Source of the DNA: Lamellibrachia satsuma
Lineage: Eukaryota > Annelida > Polychaeta > Sabellida > Siboglinidae
Length of the DNA: 64,000 bases
Direction: 5' to 3'
Assembly: GCA_033239005.1 (NCBI GenBank)
Contig: BSQZ01000017.1
Location: 10,831,872-10,895,871 of the forward strand
Below are positions 13,757 to 28,700 of the stretch, piece after piece (positions within the stretch are counted from its first letter, which is position 1; every line of letters starts with the position of its first letter). The notes beneath the pieces were generated by a model, which worked only from the letters and a program-made list of their open reading frames with translations, made no database searches and was not told the DNA's origin. The translations under genes were made by a program, and so were the position numbers.

Positions 13757-16700
13757 TGTACAAAACATACTATTTGGGTATAAATAAATGCAATTCTTTC
13801 TTCCTTTCAATATTAACCATCAGAATATGTTTACAAACATTTATCTCCAATAATAATGTTAAAGTTTTGTGTTTTATAACAACTACACGGTGGGACATTG
13901 ATTATTGTTTCCAAATGAAGTTGGGAATTTCCAAGATGTGAAACTGTATTACAGCGCCGCGCCATGACCATTCATTAGACAATTCAGAACAATAGTAGTT
14001 CCATAACAGCTCATGATGCAACAGTCGTCATATTTCGCATACGACTAACATAAAAATTGGTACGTTCCCACATAGTATGCTTTGTGCAAATACATAAACG
14101 CTGACAATATGTGAAATATGTCAGGTATTCAAGGCATGTGAGGTATGTGAGGAGGAAGCAATGGGGATATATGGTCCCGAAGATGTTGGGGATGGGACTG
14201 TAGATTTTTTCACGTTTGTACAATTTTTCATTACTAGTTGGTGCCAATGGGACCGTAGAATTCAAGTGCGGGACTATATGTGACAACTTTAAAGTGTCAC
14301 TTGGAGGAAGTACTCACGAGGCCTTCCTCAGTAGCTCCTGTTTGTCCTGCAGCTCCTTCTTGAGGCTCTCCACCCCCACCTTCAGCTCAATGTTCTATAA
14401 CAACATTAATTCTTGAGGCTCTCCACCCTCACCTTCAGCTCAATGTTCAATAACAACATTAATTCTTGAGGCTCTCCACCCCCACCTTCAGCTCGATGTT
14501 CTATAACAACATTAATTCTTGAGGCTCTCCACCCCCACCTTCAGCTCAATGTTCTATAACAACATTAATTCTTGAGGCTCTCCACCCCCACCTTCAGCTC
14601 AATGTTCTATAACAACATTAATTCTTGAGGCTCTCCACCCCCACCTTCAGCTCAATGTTCTATAACAACATTAATTCTTGAGGCTCTCCACCCCCACCTT
14701 CAGCTCAATGTTCTATAACAACATTAATTCTTGAGGCTCTCCACCCCCACCTTCAGCTCAATGTTCTATAACAACATTAATTCTTGAGGCTCTCCACCCC
14801 CACCTTCAGCTCAATGTTCTATAACAACATTAATTCTTGAGGCTCTCCACCCCCACCTTCAGCTCAATGTTCTACAACAACATTCATTCTTGAGGCTCTC
14901 CACCCCCACCTTCAGCTCAATGTTCTATAACAACATTAATTCTTGAGACTCTCCACCCCCAGCTTCAGCTCAATGTTCTATAACAACATTCATTCTTGAG
15001 GCTCTCCACCCCCACCTTCAACTCAATGTTCTATAACAACATTAATTCATCTGGACATTGGTCATCACTAACACTGTGTGCAAGCATAGATATATATAAA
15101 AAAAAACTAAATAAACATCTGATTTCTATTTGTTTTTGACAACGAGTATACATGCAAGCAACTTTTTGACAACGAGTATACATGCAAGCAACTTTTTGTT
15201 GATGCAGTTATTGTGTATTAGTAAATTAGTGCCACTGTATGAAACTGGGGGCAATCCATATTTGCCCCAAGTTTCCTTGCTTGTAGTATTGAAAAGAGCC
15301 AGATAATCCCACCCGAATGCACCCCCAATTGGCACAACCGTTTGTGGCTAAAAACAAATGAAATCTGATCATTAGTTGATTGTGGCTAATCAATAACGAT
15401 ACTTCAAAATAAAACCAATGACCACCACTAAACACTTGGGACTTGACAGATGCCTGTTAAACTTACTCACATTTGGGACTTGACAGATGCATGCCTGTTA
15501 AACTTACTAACACTTGGGACTTGACAGATGCATGCCTGTTAAACTTACTAACACTTGGGACTTGACAGATGCATGCCTGTTAAACTTACTAACACTTGGG
15601 ACTTGACAGATGCATGCCTGTTAAACTTACTAACACTTGGGACTTGACAGATGCATGCCTGCTAAACTTACTAACGCTTGGGACTTGACAGATGCATGCC
15701 TGTTAAACTTACTAACGCTTGGGACTTGACAGATGCATGCCTGTTAAACTTACTGAGAGTCAGACCAAATAAAATGTATAACTGCCAGCAAAACAGCTAC
15801 TGATATATGATATTACGTACGCAATAAATTTTTAATAATGCTGTCACAAACCCCAACCATACTGAAACTTATGTCAATGCTATTGTTAGAAGTTGACATT
15901 GAAGTGACTGGGATTAACCTCAAAACGAGTCGCTGTTTCATCAAAATGTAATCAAATGTCAATCAAATATACTGGTACAGTGGCAGCAGTTAAACATTGC
16001 AAACGTAATTAATTAATCAGTAAGGAGGTTCTTAGAACCACATCTATGCATATTTCATGTAGATAAACAAATCCAACATTATATCAGAATCATTAACAGT
16101 CTCTGAAACTCAACAAGACAAGTGTTTTAATGTCGTAACAGCTGGACTGCAAGTGATATTCCACTGGTTATAACAGTAAGTAGCCAACAACTGAACAGAT
16201 CTATGATACCTCCACCAGATTTGCACCACAAACGGGAATTAACACACACACTGTGAAGAGATGAAGTAGAAAATGAATACTGTATTATTGCATTTGTGCA
16301 ACAATAGAGAGAAACAGGTTTGAACCAAGAGTTGGCAGGGTACAATCCGGGAATGAGAAGACACAGAGTAACTATAAGAGAATACCTGATCCATCGCCTG
16401 AAGACACAATTACAAGTTCACATTAGTCATATTTAATTACGATGCCTGCATGATGTTGTACATACATGTGACAGCAAAACAGACCAACAGTCTGAACATT
16501 GTCTTTACAAAGTTATAGGACATTTGTGGTTAGACATTTGTTTTAATACAAACGTAAACATTTGTAGATTACATAATTGGAGTACTGGTTGAAGATAGCT
16601 ATAGAGAAATCACAGGAAGCAATTTCTTGCAGAAACAATGTTCTTGCTGTTAGCCTTCAAAATGAACAGTACAGTACTTACATTTAATGTAACAAGTTAC

Positions 16701-19700
16701 AACTATTGTCTACTGCAGCACCAACAATATCAAAACATCAGGTGTCACGTAATAGAAAATGTTGGCACAACATCAATAAAACGGTTAGTAAAACATTCTA
16801 CAGAACATGACTTCTGAGTGACCTCAGGCACAAAAGTAAAAAACGTGCAAGATCACCAAAATGTAACCTTGATAAATAATTAGCATGCACACATACAAGG
16901 CAGCTGTTGCTGGCATTATGTTGTTATTACTGTACATGACTTAATAACATTACAACTTCATAATGCAAGCAACAATTTCCTCCATCCATACTTATGTACA
17001 TGTAAACACACTACTTATTTCCTTCATCCATACTTACGTACATGTAAACACACTACTTATTTCCTTCATCCATACTTATGTACATGTAAACACACTACTT
17101 ATTTCCTTCATCCATACTTACGTACATGTAAACACACTACTTATTTCCTCCATCCATACTTATGTACATGTAAACACACTACTTATTTCCTTCATCCATA
17201 CTTCTGTACATGTAAACACACTACTTATTTCCTTCATCCATACTTATGTACATGTAAACACACTACTTATTTCCTCCATCCATACTTATGTACATGTAAA
17301 CACACTACTTATTTCCTTCATCCATACTTATGTACATGTAAACACACTACTTATTTCCTTCATCCATACTTATGTACATGTAAACACACTACTTATTTCC
17401 TTCATCCATACTTATGTACATGTAAACACACTACTTATTTCCTTCATCCATACTTATGTACATGTAAACACACTACTTATTTCCTTCATCCATACTTATG
17501 TGCATGTAAACACACTACTTATTTCCTTCATCCATACTTATGTACATGTAAACACACTACTTATTTCCTCTATCCATACTTATGTACATGTAAACACACT
17601 ACTTATTTCCTTCATCCATACTTATGTACATGTAAACACACTACTTATTTCCTTCATCCATACTTATGTACATGTAAACACACTACTTATTTCCTCCATC
17701 CATACTTATGTACATGTAAACACACTACTTATTTCCTTCATCCATACTTATGTACATGTAAACACACTACTTATTTCCTTCATCCATACTTATGTACATG
17801 TAAACACACTACTTATTTCCTCCATCCATACTTATGTACATGTAAACACACTACTTATTTCCTCCATCCATACTTATGTACATGTAAACACACTACTTAT
17901 TTCCTCCATCCATACTTATGTACATGTAAACACACTACTTATTTCCTTCATCCATACTTATGTACATGTAAACACACTACTTATTAATGAACCTTACTGC
18001 AAAAAGTATATTTCAGTTGCATGGTCAGAAAAAAGTCTGGAAAGTTGAACATAAAATAACTGCTAGAAGACTAAATAAGACTACCAGGTACTCACAGTTT
18101 TAAAGACCTCTTCCCCATTGCCACTGAACTTCTGCTGCATGCGCTCCTCGAGGAAGTATATCCTCAACTTGAGACTGAAGTTTTCTTTCTTCAACTCAGC
18201 CAGTTGCTACAACAGGCAGACTGGTAAAGAACAACTCGGGGAAGATACAAGAAGAAATAATGTATATATGTAGATGTGTTTGTATGGCATATAAACTACA
18301 CATTTAACATAAAACAATTGTAAGAAAGTTAAAACAATTACTTTACAAACAAACTACTATTTCTCACCTGATCGTATTCCTTCATGGTCCGCGATCGAAC
18401 GGGTGACATTCGGCCACTGCCTGCCTTGGTAACCACTGAAAAGTATCAATACACCATATATCCATGCATGGGTGCGCACGTGCACACACCAGTGTCAAGT
18501 GTTGCCTAAGAAAAAACATTGCTGCAGTAATACAAAACACTACAACACTGATTTATGCCAGAGTATCAGTTTACGTTGGAAATACTATCTCCCCAGAATA
18601 TCAACACAGCATAAGAAATAACGGCTATGTTGCCTAGTAAACATCATTCAACAAGAACAATCCATAAACATGGCCCACAAGCCCATACATAAACTATATT
18701 CTGACAAAACCAGTGATGTAAGTGATATTTCTACAATGTCTAAATCCCCAACCAATCCCTTCAAGCAAGTGTTGGTGCACAGAGGAATCCTTTCAAGCAA
18801 AAGTGTTGGTGCACAGAGTAATCTTTTCAAGCAAAAGTGTTGGTGCACAGAGGAATCCTTTCAAGCAAAAGTGTTGGTGCACAGAGGAATCCCTTCAAGC
18901 AAGTGTTGGTGCACAGAGGAATCCTTTCAAGCAAAAGTGGTGGTGCACAGAGTAATCTTTTCAAGCAAAAGGGTTGGTGCACAGAGGAATCCTTTCAAGC
19001 AAAAGGGTTGGTGCACAGAGGAATCCCTTCAAGCAAGTGTTGGTGCACAGAGGAATCCTTTCAAGCAAAAGTGTTGGTGCACAGAGGAATCCTTTCAAGC
19101 AAAAGTGTTGGTGCACAGAGGAATCCTTTCAAGCAAAAGTGTTGGTGCACAGAGGAATCCTTTCAAGCAAAAGGGTTGGTGCACAGAGGAATCCTTTCAA
19201 GAAAAAAGGGTTGGTGCACAGAAGAATCCTTTCAAGCAAAACTGTTGGTGCACAGTGGAATCCTTTCAAGCAAAAGGGTTGGTGCACAGAGGAATCCTTT
19301 CAAGCAAAACTGTTGGTGCACAGAGGAATTCCTTCAAGCAAAAGGGTTGGTGCACAGATGAATCCTTTCAAGCAAAAGGGTTGGTGCACAGAGGAATCCC
19401 TTCAAGCAAAACTGTTGGTGCACAGAGGAATCCTTTCAAGCAAAACTGTTGGTGCACAGAGGAATCCTTTCAAGCAAAACTGTTGGTGCACAGAGGAATC
19501 CTTTCAAGCAAAACTGTTGGTGCACAGAGGAATCCTTTCAAGCAAAAGGGTTGGTGCACAGAGCAATCCTTTCAAGCAAAACTGTTGGTGCACAGAGGAA
19601 TCCTTTCAAGCAAAAGGGTTGGTGCACAGAGGAATCCATTCTTCAGACGACTACCGCTAGATGGCGACACCATAGTCATTCTACGCAGACGTATCACTAT

Positions 19701-22700
19701 GTGCCATGTGTGTGCCCCCTGCGGCCGCGCCCTCGATGGCCCTTCAGGAGATCATCGTAGATGTGTGAGAGTCGGTATCGGCCCTCATCCCGATTCATGC
19801 TGTCTTTGGTTTTTCTTATCCATATCGCTTCTTTGATGCCTGTTGTTCTCCAGTCCGACTCTGTCCACAAATATAGCCCCCTCTCAGTCTACGATGTGAT
19901 TCTGTTGAGTCGTATGATCTATGATAGCTGATTTATACAGCTCTTTTTCGGATGTTTTTCAGTTGCTTTGGGTGTAGGGTCTGCTAGCCGATGCTTTCTC
20001 AGTGTCTTTGATGCGGGTGCCTAGAGTATGTTTTGTTTCTTCGATGTATGTGGCATTACAGTTCTTACACGTTATGGAATACACCCCTTCGCACATCTTT
20101 TGTGGTTTGACTTTGTCTCTTGGTCTTACTAGTGACCTCTTGATGGTGTTGTGAGACTTCATTGCTGTACTTTGTCTCTTGGTTTTACTAGTGACCTCTT
20201 GATGGTGTTGTGAGGCTTCAATGCTGTATTCACATTGCATTTCTTCACGATCCGTGATGTGGTTTCGGATAATCCTTGGACCCATGGAAGTACCACTATG
20301 CCTTTGCTCTTATCTTTTTCATGATACGCCTGTGTAGAATGACTACCGTGTCGCCATCTAGCACTAGTCGTCTGAAGAAGATTGTCACGGGAAGAAAAAG
20401 GTAAACTGACTGTGTAATAAGTAAAAATATTATTCATTTGAACCATCCAGTCTGATGAACATCTTCATTCATATACACACTCACATGGTATGGACATTTT
20501 AACCTTTATAACATAATTCCAGGGCATTTCCAGGACATTATTTATAATTTCAAGAACACATCATATGCACGGCTTGACTTTTAACGGTAATCCGTTATTC
20601 TGAGCACCCTACATTTTTGCAACGGATTACTGGACGTCTGTACAGGAATTCATTTGGATTACCACTTTACTTGACGTCATTTTGCCCACCAACAACATTT
20701 CCGTAATGCCCCCTCAGAAGATTGGTCCACTCCCCTCCACACAAGATACTGATGCGGCTAATATTATCACCGGTGACAAAAGTATATTTTGTAGCTGCTA
20801 TAACCCACTTCAAAGTAGCTGGCCTGGATGCACTCAGAACCATCGTGGGAGTGCTGCAACGCTTGAACTGCCAATATATTTATTCATTGAGCTTTTGACT
20901 TTGAGCATCTAAATTGGCAACTCAGTAAGTGCAGGAAACACCAGTTGATTCCTGTGTAGTCAACAATATAATTGTCTAGCCTTGATATGTTCCCAGTAAG
21001 ACAAATCTTGAACAGATGAACAATTTTGCAGTGAAAACTTAATGTGCAATTTCATATAACAGCAACAGTGGTAAAACATATTATGCTAAGCACTTAATAA
21101 ATTTGTCTGTAAAATATTAGGGACCAATTCATCAGAATCAACCGATTAATAATAATAAAATTAAATATACAGGATGGAATAGAATCATTCACTATTCCAG
21201 TATTAAACCGTGGAGCTTAAATGAATCAACTGTTTAACAAAATCAAGTTGCTCTGACCCGAAGTGAGTATGTTAAGAGACTAGTTCACTACTGAATACTC
21301 ACTTGGAACGGATCCATCGGGGAACTCGAGGTGAGGCCCGACAGTGACTTCTGTTAGCTGATCCAGATTGGTACTGCAACTGAAGAGAAGATCAAATTTG
21401 AAAAAATAACAATGACATAGTCAAAAATCTACACTTCCTTGGTCATTTACAATATTACAGTATAAGCATTGGATTTACTAATCTAGATTATTGGGGTATC
21501 ATAATCATAATGCTGCAATTTACCTATATACATTGTAATGGAAACTTATAAAAATGGACAGATAACAGAACATGTCTGAATTTGTCACTGTACCCATTTT
21601 TTGGCACTATTTTGTGGCAGTAGTGTATATGGTATAGCATTAATTATATCTACTGTAACATCTTAACTGCCCAAATTTGTTTTAATGAACAAGTTTTTTT
21701 AATATCATTTGACTGTTATTGTTATCTGTTCATGAATATCAATGACTGTTATTGTTATCTGTTCATGAATATCAATGACTAGACAGATATGAAATGGCCG
21801 TATTTGTTTCCAGGTACAGTGTAATAGTAGTGCTTTTAGACTTTCATTGATTAACATTTCAGCTATCAGATGTTCTGTGTCCATACTGAAATGTGATAGC
21901 CATTTAGTTAAACTTAAAATAAGCATACCCTCCAGCCATATAATTGCACCTCGATTAAGATAAACACCACACCTACACCTAAATCTTGTAACATAAAACG
22001 GTTAGTCCAATAACACTGCATCAACAGGATACTGTTGAACATCGATAGGCCTGCGAAATTCTACAGAGAGGCAACCTAGCATCAACACAGAGACGCTACA
22101 ACTCATACATAAAACATGAATGTTTCCAGATTCAGATCTACTACATTTTCAATGCATCCATGATTCAGACAGCACAAAAAGAACCAATTCCGAAACACTT
22201 ACCGTGCAATTCAAACTATAACAGGCCTGTAATGGTATGATTTGGCAGTGTTGTATAGTTACAATTCAAACAATGAGGATGTAAAAGATATTGGGAGAAC
22301 GCGATGATTCCACCCAACAACTGAATACATGCCATACCGTGCACTGAAACCATGCCACATGGCAGGTAATAATTGACTTTCTGCATGTGGTAGAGGCATG
22401 CGTGCATGACAACGTAAACACACGTGCACAATGGCGACTCTTCAGCTATTATTCAGGAGATGCTGGCTGCAATGGCTGTGCCATTGTGGCATATTTATTA
22501 CTGCCTGACAATTAACATATCCACAGTCCACCTAGTAATGCCTATAATAATAATAATGTTTTATTTCAGACAATAAATGTTATGTCTAGTAAAAATAAAT
22601 ACTATATAAACAAACAGTATATTTAAAAATTATACAACGATGCAATCCACTGAATCTGCAATAAAGGTTGTATATTTTTATTTAATTTATTGCGCAATTT

Positions 22701-25700
22701 ATTACTGCTTAGTACTATAATATTACAGCAAGGTTTGTTTTAGTGTGTTTACTGTTTTATTCCATGTATTCAATAGGCCTGCATATCATATAAGGCCCGT
22801 CTCGTATCGTACATAGCATTTGCGCATGGTCTACTATAGAATAAATTTTTTGTTAATTAAAACTTAAGAGAAGAATTTAAGATTTTTTTTACATTTTACA
22901 AAAAATAACCTGCTCATTGATAGAAATTAATAGCAGCATGTTAGCAGTGAATGACTCATATAATGATAATTAAACCAAGGGTCATTGCTTACTGTGGGTG
23001 TAATAGACTTTATCATCATTAGTTCGTTTCTGCTAACCACCACTAATTGTACATATCATATATCCCTGCATAAATAACATATGCACTGATTGTATCAAGA
23101 ACCCAGTATGGTTGTACACCATCTATGCTGGTAATAACAACCTCAAATCATCTATTTTAATCATTCTTACACTGTTAAGTTACTCAGTCACTGAGTCAGA
23201 TAGTGATCCAACAGAATATATTATATATATAAGCATAGTCTGCTGTAGGAGTGCTTTTACTTTCTCTCACTCCACAGTTAGTCTCCACAACATCAATACA
23301 AGACATTAACGAGGCACCCACATGTGGTACTTACTTATTTGTCTGTTTGTACTTGTAGTACAAGAAGCCTTTAGGTGCTGCCATGTAAAGTGTACAGCGT
23401 ATGTACAACGTATGTGTATAGTGTTGAGGTCACACAACCCCCAAAGGGTAACCAGCAACCATGTGCATCCTGGAAGTGACTAGGCTGGGCACATAAAGAA
23501 AGCCAACAGGAGAGGCTGGTAAAGACCCCAGTAGTGTTATCACAACACGCCACTGCTTCCCCACCTATGACCTTTATCTCCGACGCCACAACGTAGGCAT
23601 CATCTCCAGAGCCTCCATAGAATGTACACACAATGCTGATGCTGCTGCATCAGAAAGCATCCAAAAAGCAGTCTTCACGTGGCAGTGAAACTCAAAACAG
23701 CCAGCCTGGTGGACATCCAAGATGTAATGACTTTGACCCTGCCAGGGCTGCTATTTTTACCCCTACAACAACAGTGGGGTGGATGCAGTGCCGTTAGCAA
23801 AAACGATGCTGCTAATCCTGGTCAGATGAGTCATATAAGTATCCGTGGTTGTTCCTGAAGTAACACGGTTAACTTGCAGCATGTGTGTCCTTACTATAGG
23901 CACTATTCAGCTGCCGTGGCTAGCCTAGGATACAACCCCAACAGGTCACCTGCTATCATCTAAGGGCAATGAGTCTTGTTTGACAGGATACACAGCAGAG
24001 GCACATTACTGCAATTTCTATGCACCGGTTGCTAGCCACAAAGGCCCCTAATTGAATATAAACAAGGAATGTCAATCACGATTCTTCTTTCATATACCTG
24101 TCAATCACACTAGGTCCCAATATAGAATTCCATAAAAAATTATATACTAAATATGCCAATATAACTTCAATGTTGACTAGAAATAGATGAAACAAGACTA
24201 TTCAGTCATAAGATGAGCTATATTACCAATTTAGTGTATAATTTTTACCTGGTACTGTTAACATTAATCAATTTAATTAAATTTGTTGTGTTACCAACCA
24301 ACCAACCAACCAACCAACCAACCAACCAACCAACCAACCAACCAACCAACCAACCAACCAACCAACCAACCAACCAACCAACCAACCAACCAACCAACCA
24401 ACCAACCAACCAACCAACCAACCAACCAACCAACCAACCAACCAACCAACCAACCAACCAACCAACCAACCAACCAACCAACCAACCAACCAACCAACCA
24501 AAGCCAAATGTAATCTGGATACATATACAAAGTAGACCAGATGTTATAAGAAAAACTGAGTTTAACATTGTTCCTTTTAAAACAAGTAGGTCAGAAGTGC
24601 GAACAAAAAGATTAGCTGCATCATTTCTGATAAAACATTATGTGCTATGTAAGATGAAACATTATGTGCTATGTAAGATGAAACATTATGTGCTATGCAA
24701 GATGAAATTCAGTGCTTTTTACCTGTACGGTTGACTTGTGGTTCAACTTCCAGCAAAAGCCTAGGAACATAACTGTCACCCTCCTAAGTTTTAATCTCCA
24801 AGCACTGTACAATGATGTAGTTGAAAGTCAATCTAAAGTAGGTGTCCACAAAGATAAACTAAGTTGAAAATGTAAATCATTGGTCTGCTTGATACTGACA
24901 GCAAGGATTAATGTCTACCCTTGATACTTGATACTGACAGCAAGGATTAATGTCTACCCTTGATACTTGATACTGATAGCAAGGATTAATGTCTACCCTT
25001 AGAACATAACCTGGCAAGATGACAGTACTTACAACTATTTCAATACAGAAAATATGGGTTAAAGGGGCACTTTTTAGTTTTAATGCAGCACTGAATAGAT
25101 GGGTAGAACAAGCTGGTGTGGAGACGATGGGGCCAAGGACTGGCAAACTGACAACTAAAGCAAACATTACAACTTACAAGGAACAACAAAAACAGTTTAC
25201 AAAACACACTGTCTGTTCATAATAGCTAAGAAATCAAAATATAGTGTGGTTCTGCAGTGCTCGCTCCTCAGAAGGGACCCACGGCTATGTCTGGAAAGCT
25301 GGTTCCGCATGACCGGTACCATGACATTTTCCATAATGCGTGTCCACATACCTGCTTTATAAGAATCAAGCCTATGCTCTAACTGAACATGAATGAATTA
25401 TTTGCACAGTGCACAGAAGCATCGCATTAATAACGCATGCCTGGTGTGAATCACTCAATGATCTCAACAAGTTATTATGTACGAGTCAATACAAGCGAGT
25501 AGCAACACCATGTGGCAGCAGATTAATATCGCATTACGCCAATACACAAAGTATACACAAAAAGCAACAATACTTGCACTGGGCAGATATTTACCTTTGC
25601 TGGAGGTATGCTCTCAACATGGCCACTGTCAATCTTAAGCACTATTTGTCTATGCATACAATTCTACCTCAATGGACAGTTTCTAGATTAAAATTGCATC

Positions 25701-28700
25701 ACAGGTTCCTAGCTTCCATATCCATGTTTTCTACAAGAACTCACACATAGCTAGTGGCAATAACTTGTGTGCCGAGAAGGATCCTACAAGCTGGAACATG
25801 CCAGCAGCTCCATACACAACTACTGAATGGGTATCTCAGAGTAAAACAGCCAGGCACCCCATGGCTGAATACCCTCAATCACATGCACCAGTGGTCAGGC
25901 TATTGTACAGGGCAGACAACAGAAAACATGTGTGGCCAGTGATATGTGGGTGACTGCCTGGACTGGCTAGTGTGGAATAGGAGCATTGTGGAGAGTGCAC
26001 ATTTATCATGCTGCATCACGCTAGACATTTCAAGTAGGAAAATCTATTGAACTTCCTTGGAATATTTGAATCACAAAATCAATATGAAATGTGACAGCCA
26101 TGTTACCCTGCAAGAGATTTGCCTGAAATGTTACATCTAGACATGATGTTATTCTGTTGAAACAGATGAAATATTGACCGCTTAGGACAAATTAAACACA
26201 TTTCCCTACTGGTAAATAGTTCAGAAAGCTTAAAGAATACAACACTGTTTTATACTGGAATTATACTATTTATGGCCCGTCTCAATCTTTCCCTATTCCA
26301 TGGAACTGCCTGACAGGTATCTCTGTCTAGCTTCATGTCTTTCCTGTTAACAAATGTTTCAATACTTTTGTGTCATTGTGATGCAGTTTTGTGAAGCCTT
26401 CCTTCATACTAAGTACCTCATTTCACGAAAAATGGTTATTTAGTTTTGGTGAAAAAATCTAACAAACTACTAAATAATTTTTTGTTTACCAAATTATTTT
26501 ATTTTCCAGTTTAAATTTTGCAAAAAAGGCAAAAGTGATGTGGCTCAATATACTACAACATAAGGCTGTTCACACTTTTTCAAAGTAGCCAGTCTACCGA
26601 GCAAAGTTAATTCTTTCAATGATTTCAGTACCCACTCTTTCATTAAACTAACTGTGTATATTACTTAACTGTTCACACACTACTGATCTGAATATGAATG
26701 AACCTGATTCGCGATGGGCTAAATCGATTGCGGAGGGAATAAACCCCTTTAGTCCTCAAGTCGGCCAAACCCGACCAAAGACCAATATTTCAATATAGCC
26801 AAACTCAGCCCAAAATAGCAGCATATTTCGATTTATTTAAGTGACGCACTCTGACGGAGAGTTTAGAGAACACATTGGATATTGTGCCTGAACATAACTG
26901 GCCACACATTTTCCTGTATCTGGTAAAATATCTGGGGAACCAGGGTCTTAAAAAAATGGCTGAGGTTTATAGGGTGTAAATCTAATAAGACACAGTACAC
27001 ACGTACGCTATCTGCACCACTTTCATTTACACGCACGCACGCACGTACGCTATCTGCACCACTTTCATTTACACGCACGCACGCACGCACGCTATCTGCA
27101 CCACTTTCATTTACAAGAATTTTTTATTTTATTATTTATCTAAATATGGAGAAACACTTGTGATAGATGTTCAGTGCAGTAACCACACACGCACGCACGC
27201 ACGCACACACACACACACATATGCCTATTATATGGACTATTAATTTCAGCAATACATCATAAACATGAAAACATAAATAATAATAATGAAGTAGGTGTTT
27301 AGCACATTGGCCATGTCAAAAATAGAGAAGCCCGAGTCTTGTATAGACACATAATAGATTATTATTTGTAAAATTTGTCAATTGTTACTGCGTAGACAAA
27401 TTATTACTGTAGTAATGGTAGCCTTTATTCCTACACTTCAGCAAATGTACCATTCAAAAAGTTGGTCTGGTAAACGCCAAATCAAAGTAGGTGTGATAAC
27501 GAGTACCAAATAACTAAAAATAACTAGCTATTGTAACCATGCTTATTCTAGACATCCATATCAGATTATGTGCCAGCAAATGAAAAACTCAAAAGCACAG
27601 CATTTTCAGTAGGATACAATTACAAAAGGACAGGACCAATGTGCTTAATGTACATACCATTGTCATACACTGCTTTTGAGTTTTGAGGCATTCTCTATGT
27701 CTATATCTATCCTATACAAATACACACAATATTTCACTGCAAAAATAGCTGAAACATTGAGTGAATAAATTTGACTAGGTGTCGCTAAAAGAAAATCTTG
27801 ACTAAATTATTCTCTATCAACCTGATAAACATTTTCACCAGAAAAACAGATTTGACAACTTTCTGTGCTTCTACACATTCAGTCTGACCAGTCAGTTGTC
27901 ATGCTACATTGTGTGAGGTGACCACCAATGACAACTTTCTGTGCTTCTACCCACGCAGTCTGACCAGTCAGTTGTCATGCTACATTGCGTGAGGTGACCA
28001 CCAATGACAAATTTCTGTGCTTCTACCCATGCAGTCTGACCAGTCAATTGTCATGCTACATGGTGTGAGTGAGGTGAACACTAATGACAAATTTCTGTGC
28101 TTCTACCCACGCAGTCTGACCAGTCAGTTGTCATGCTACATGGTGTGAGTGAGGTGAACACTAATGACAAATTTCTGTGCTTCTACCCACGCAGTCTGAC
28201 CTGTCAGTTGTCATGCTACATTGCGTGAGTGAGGTGAACACTAATGACAACTTTCTGTGCTTCTACCCATGCAGTCTGACCTGTCAGTTGTCATGCTACA
28301 TTGCGTGAGTGAGGTGAACACCAATGACAAATTTCTGTGCTTCTACCCACGCTGTCTGACCAGTCAGTTGTCATGTTACATTGTGTGAGGTGAACACCAA
28401 TGACAAATTTCTGTGCTTCTACCCACGCAGTCTGACCAGTCAGTTGTCATATTACATTGTGTGAGGTGACCACCAATGACAACTTTCTGTGCTTCTACAC
28501 ACGCAGTCTGACCAGTCAGTTGTCATGTTACATTGTGTGAGGTGACCACCAATGACAACTTTCTGTGCTTCTACACACGCAGTCTGACCAGTCAGTTGTC
28601 ATGCTACATTGCGTGAGGTGACCACCAATGACAAATTTCTGTGCTTCTACCCACGCAGTCTGACCAGTCAGTTGTCATGCTACATTGCGTGAGGTGACCA

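Noticed and set aside
13651..13941. IYIYIY-repeat ORF, and the similar ones at 51268-51605
   Set aside because: They are translations of TA microsatellites.
16963..18048. 361-codon plus-strand ORF of a 14-residue repeat
   Set aside because: It is a product of the 42-bp minisatellite, whose period is a multiple of three; it lies in an intron of the CM1 gene.
18670..19836. 388-codon plus-strand ORF and overlapping ORFs in all frames
   Set aside because: The 34-bp minisatellite has no stop in any phase, so long ORFs are expected; the reading cycles through all three frames.
23371..23631. 86-codon minus-strand ORF considered as an exon of the CM1 gene
   Set aside because: It has no coiled-coil character, and the phases of the exons on either side already join without it.
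24213..24734. PTNQ-repeat and GWLV-repeat ORFs on both strands
   Set aside because: They are translations of an (AACC)n microsatellite.
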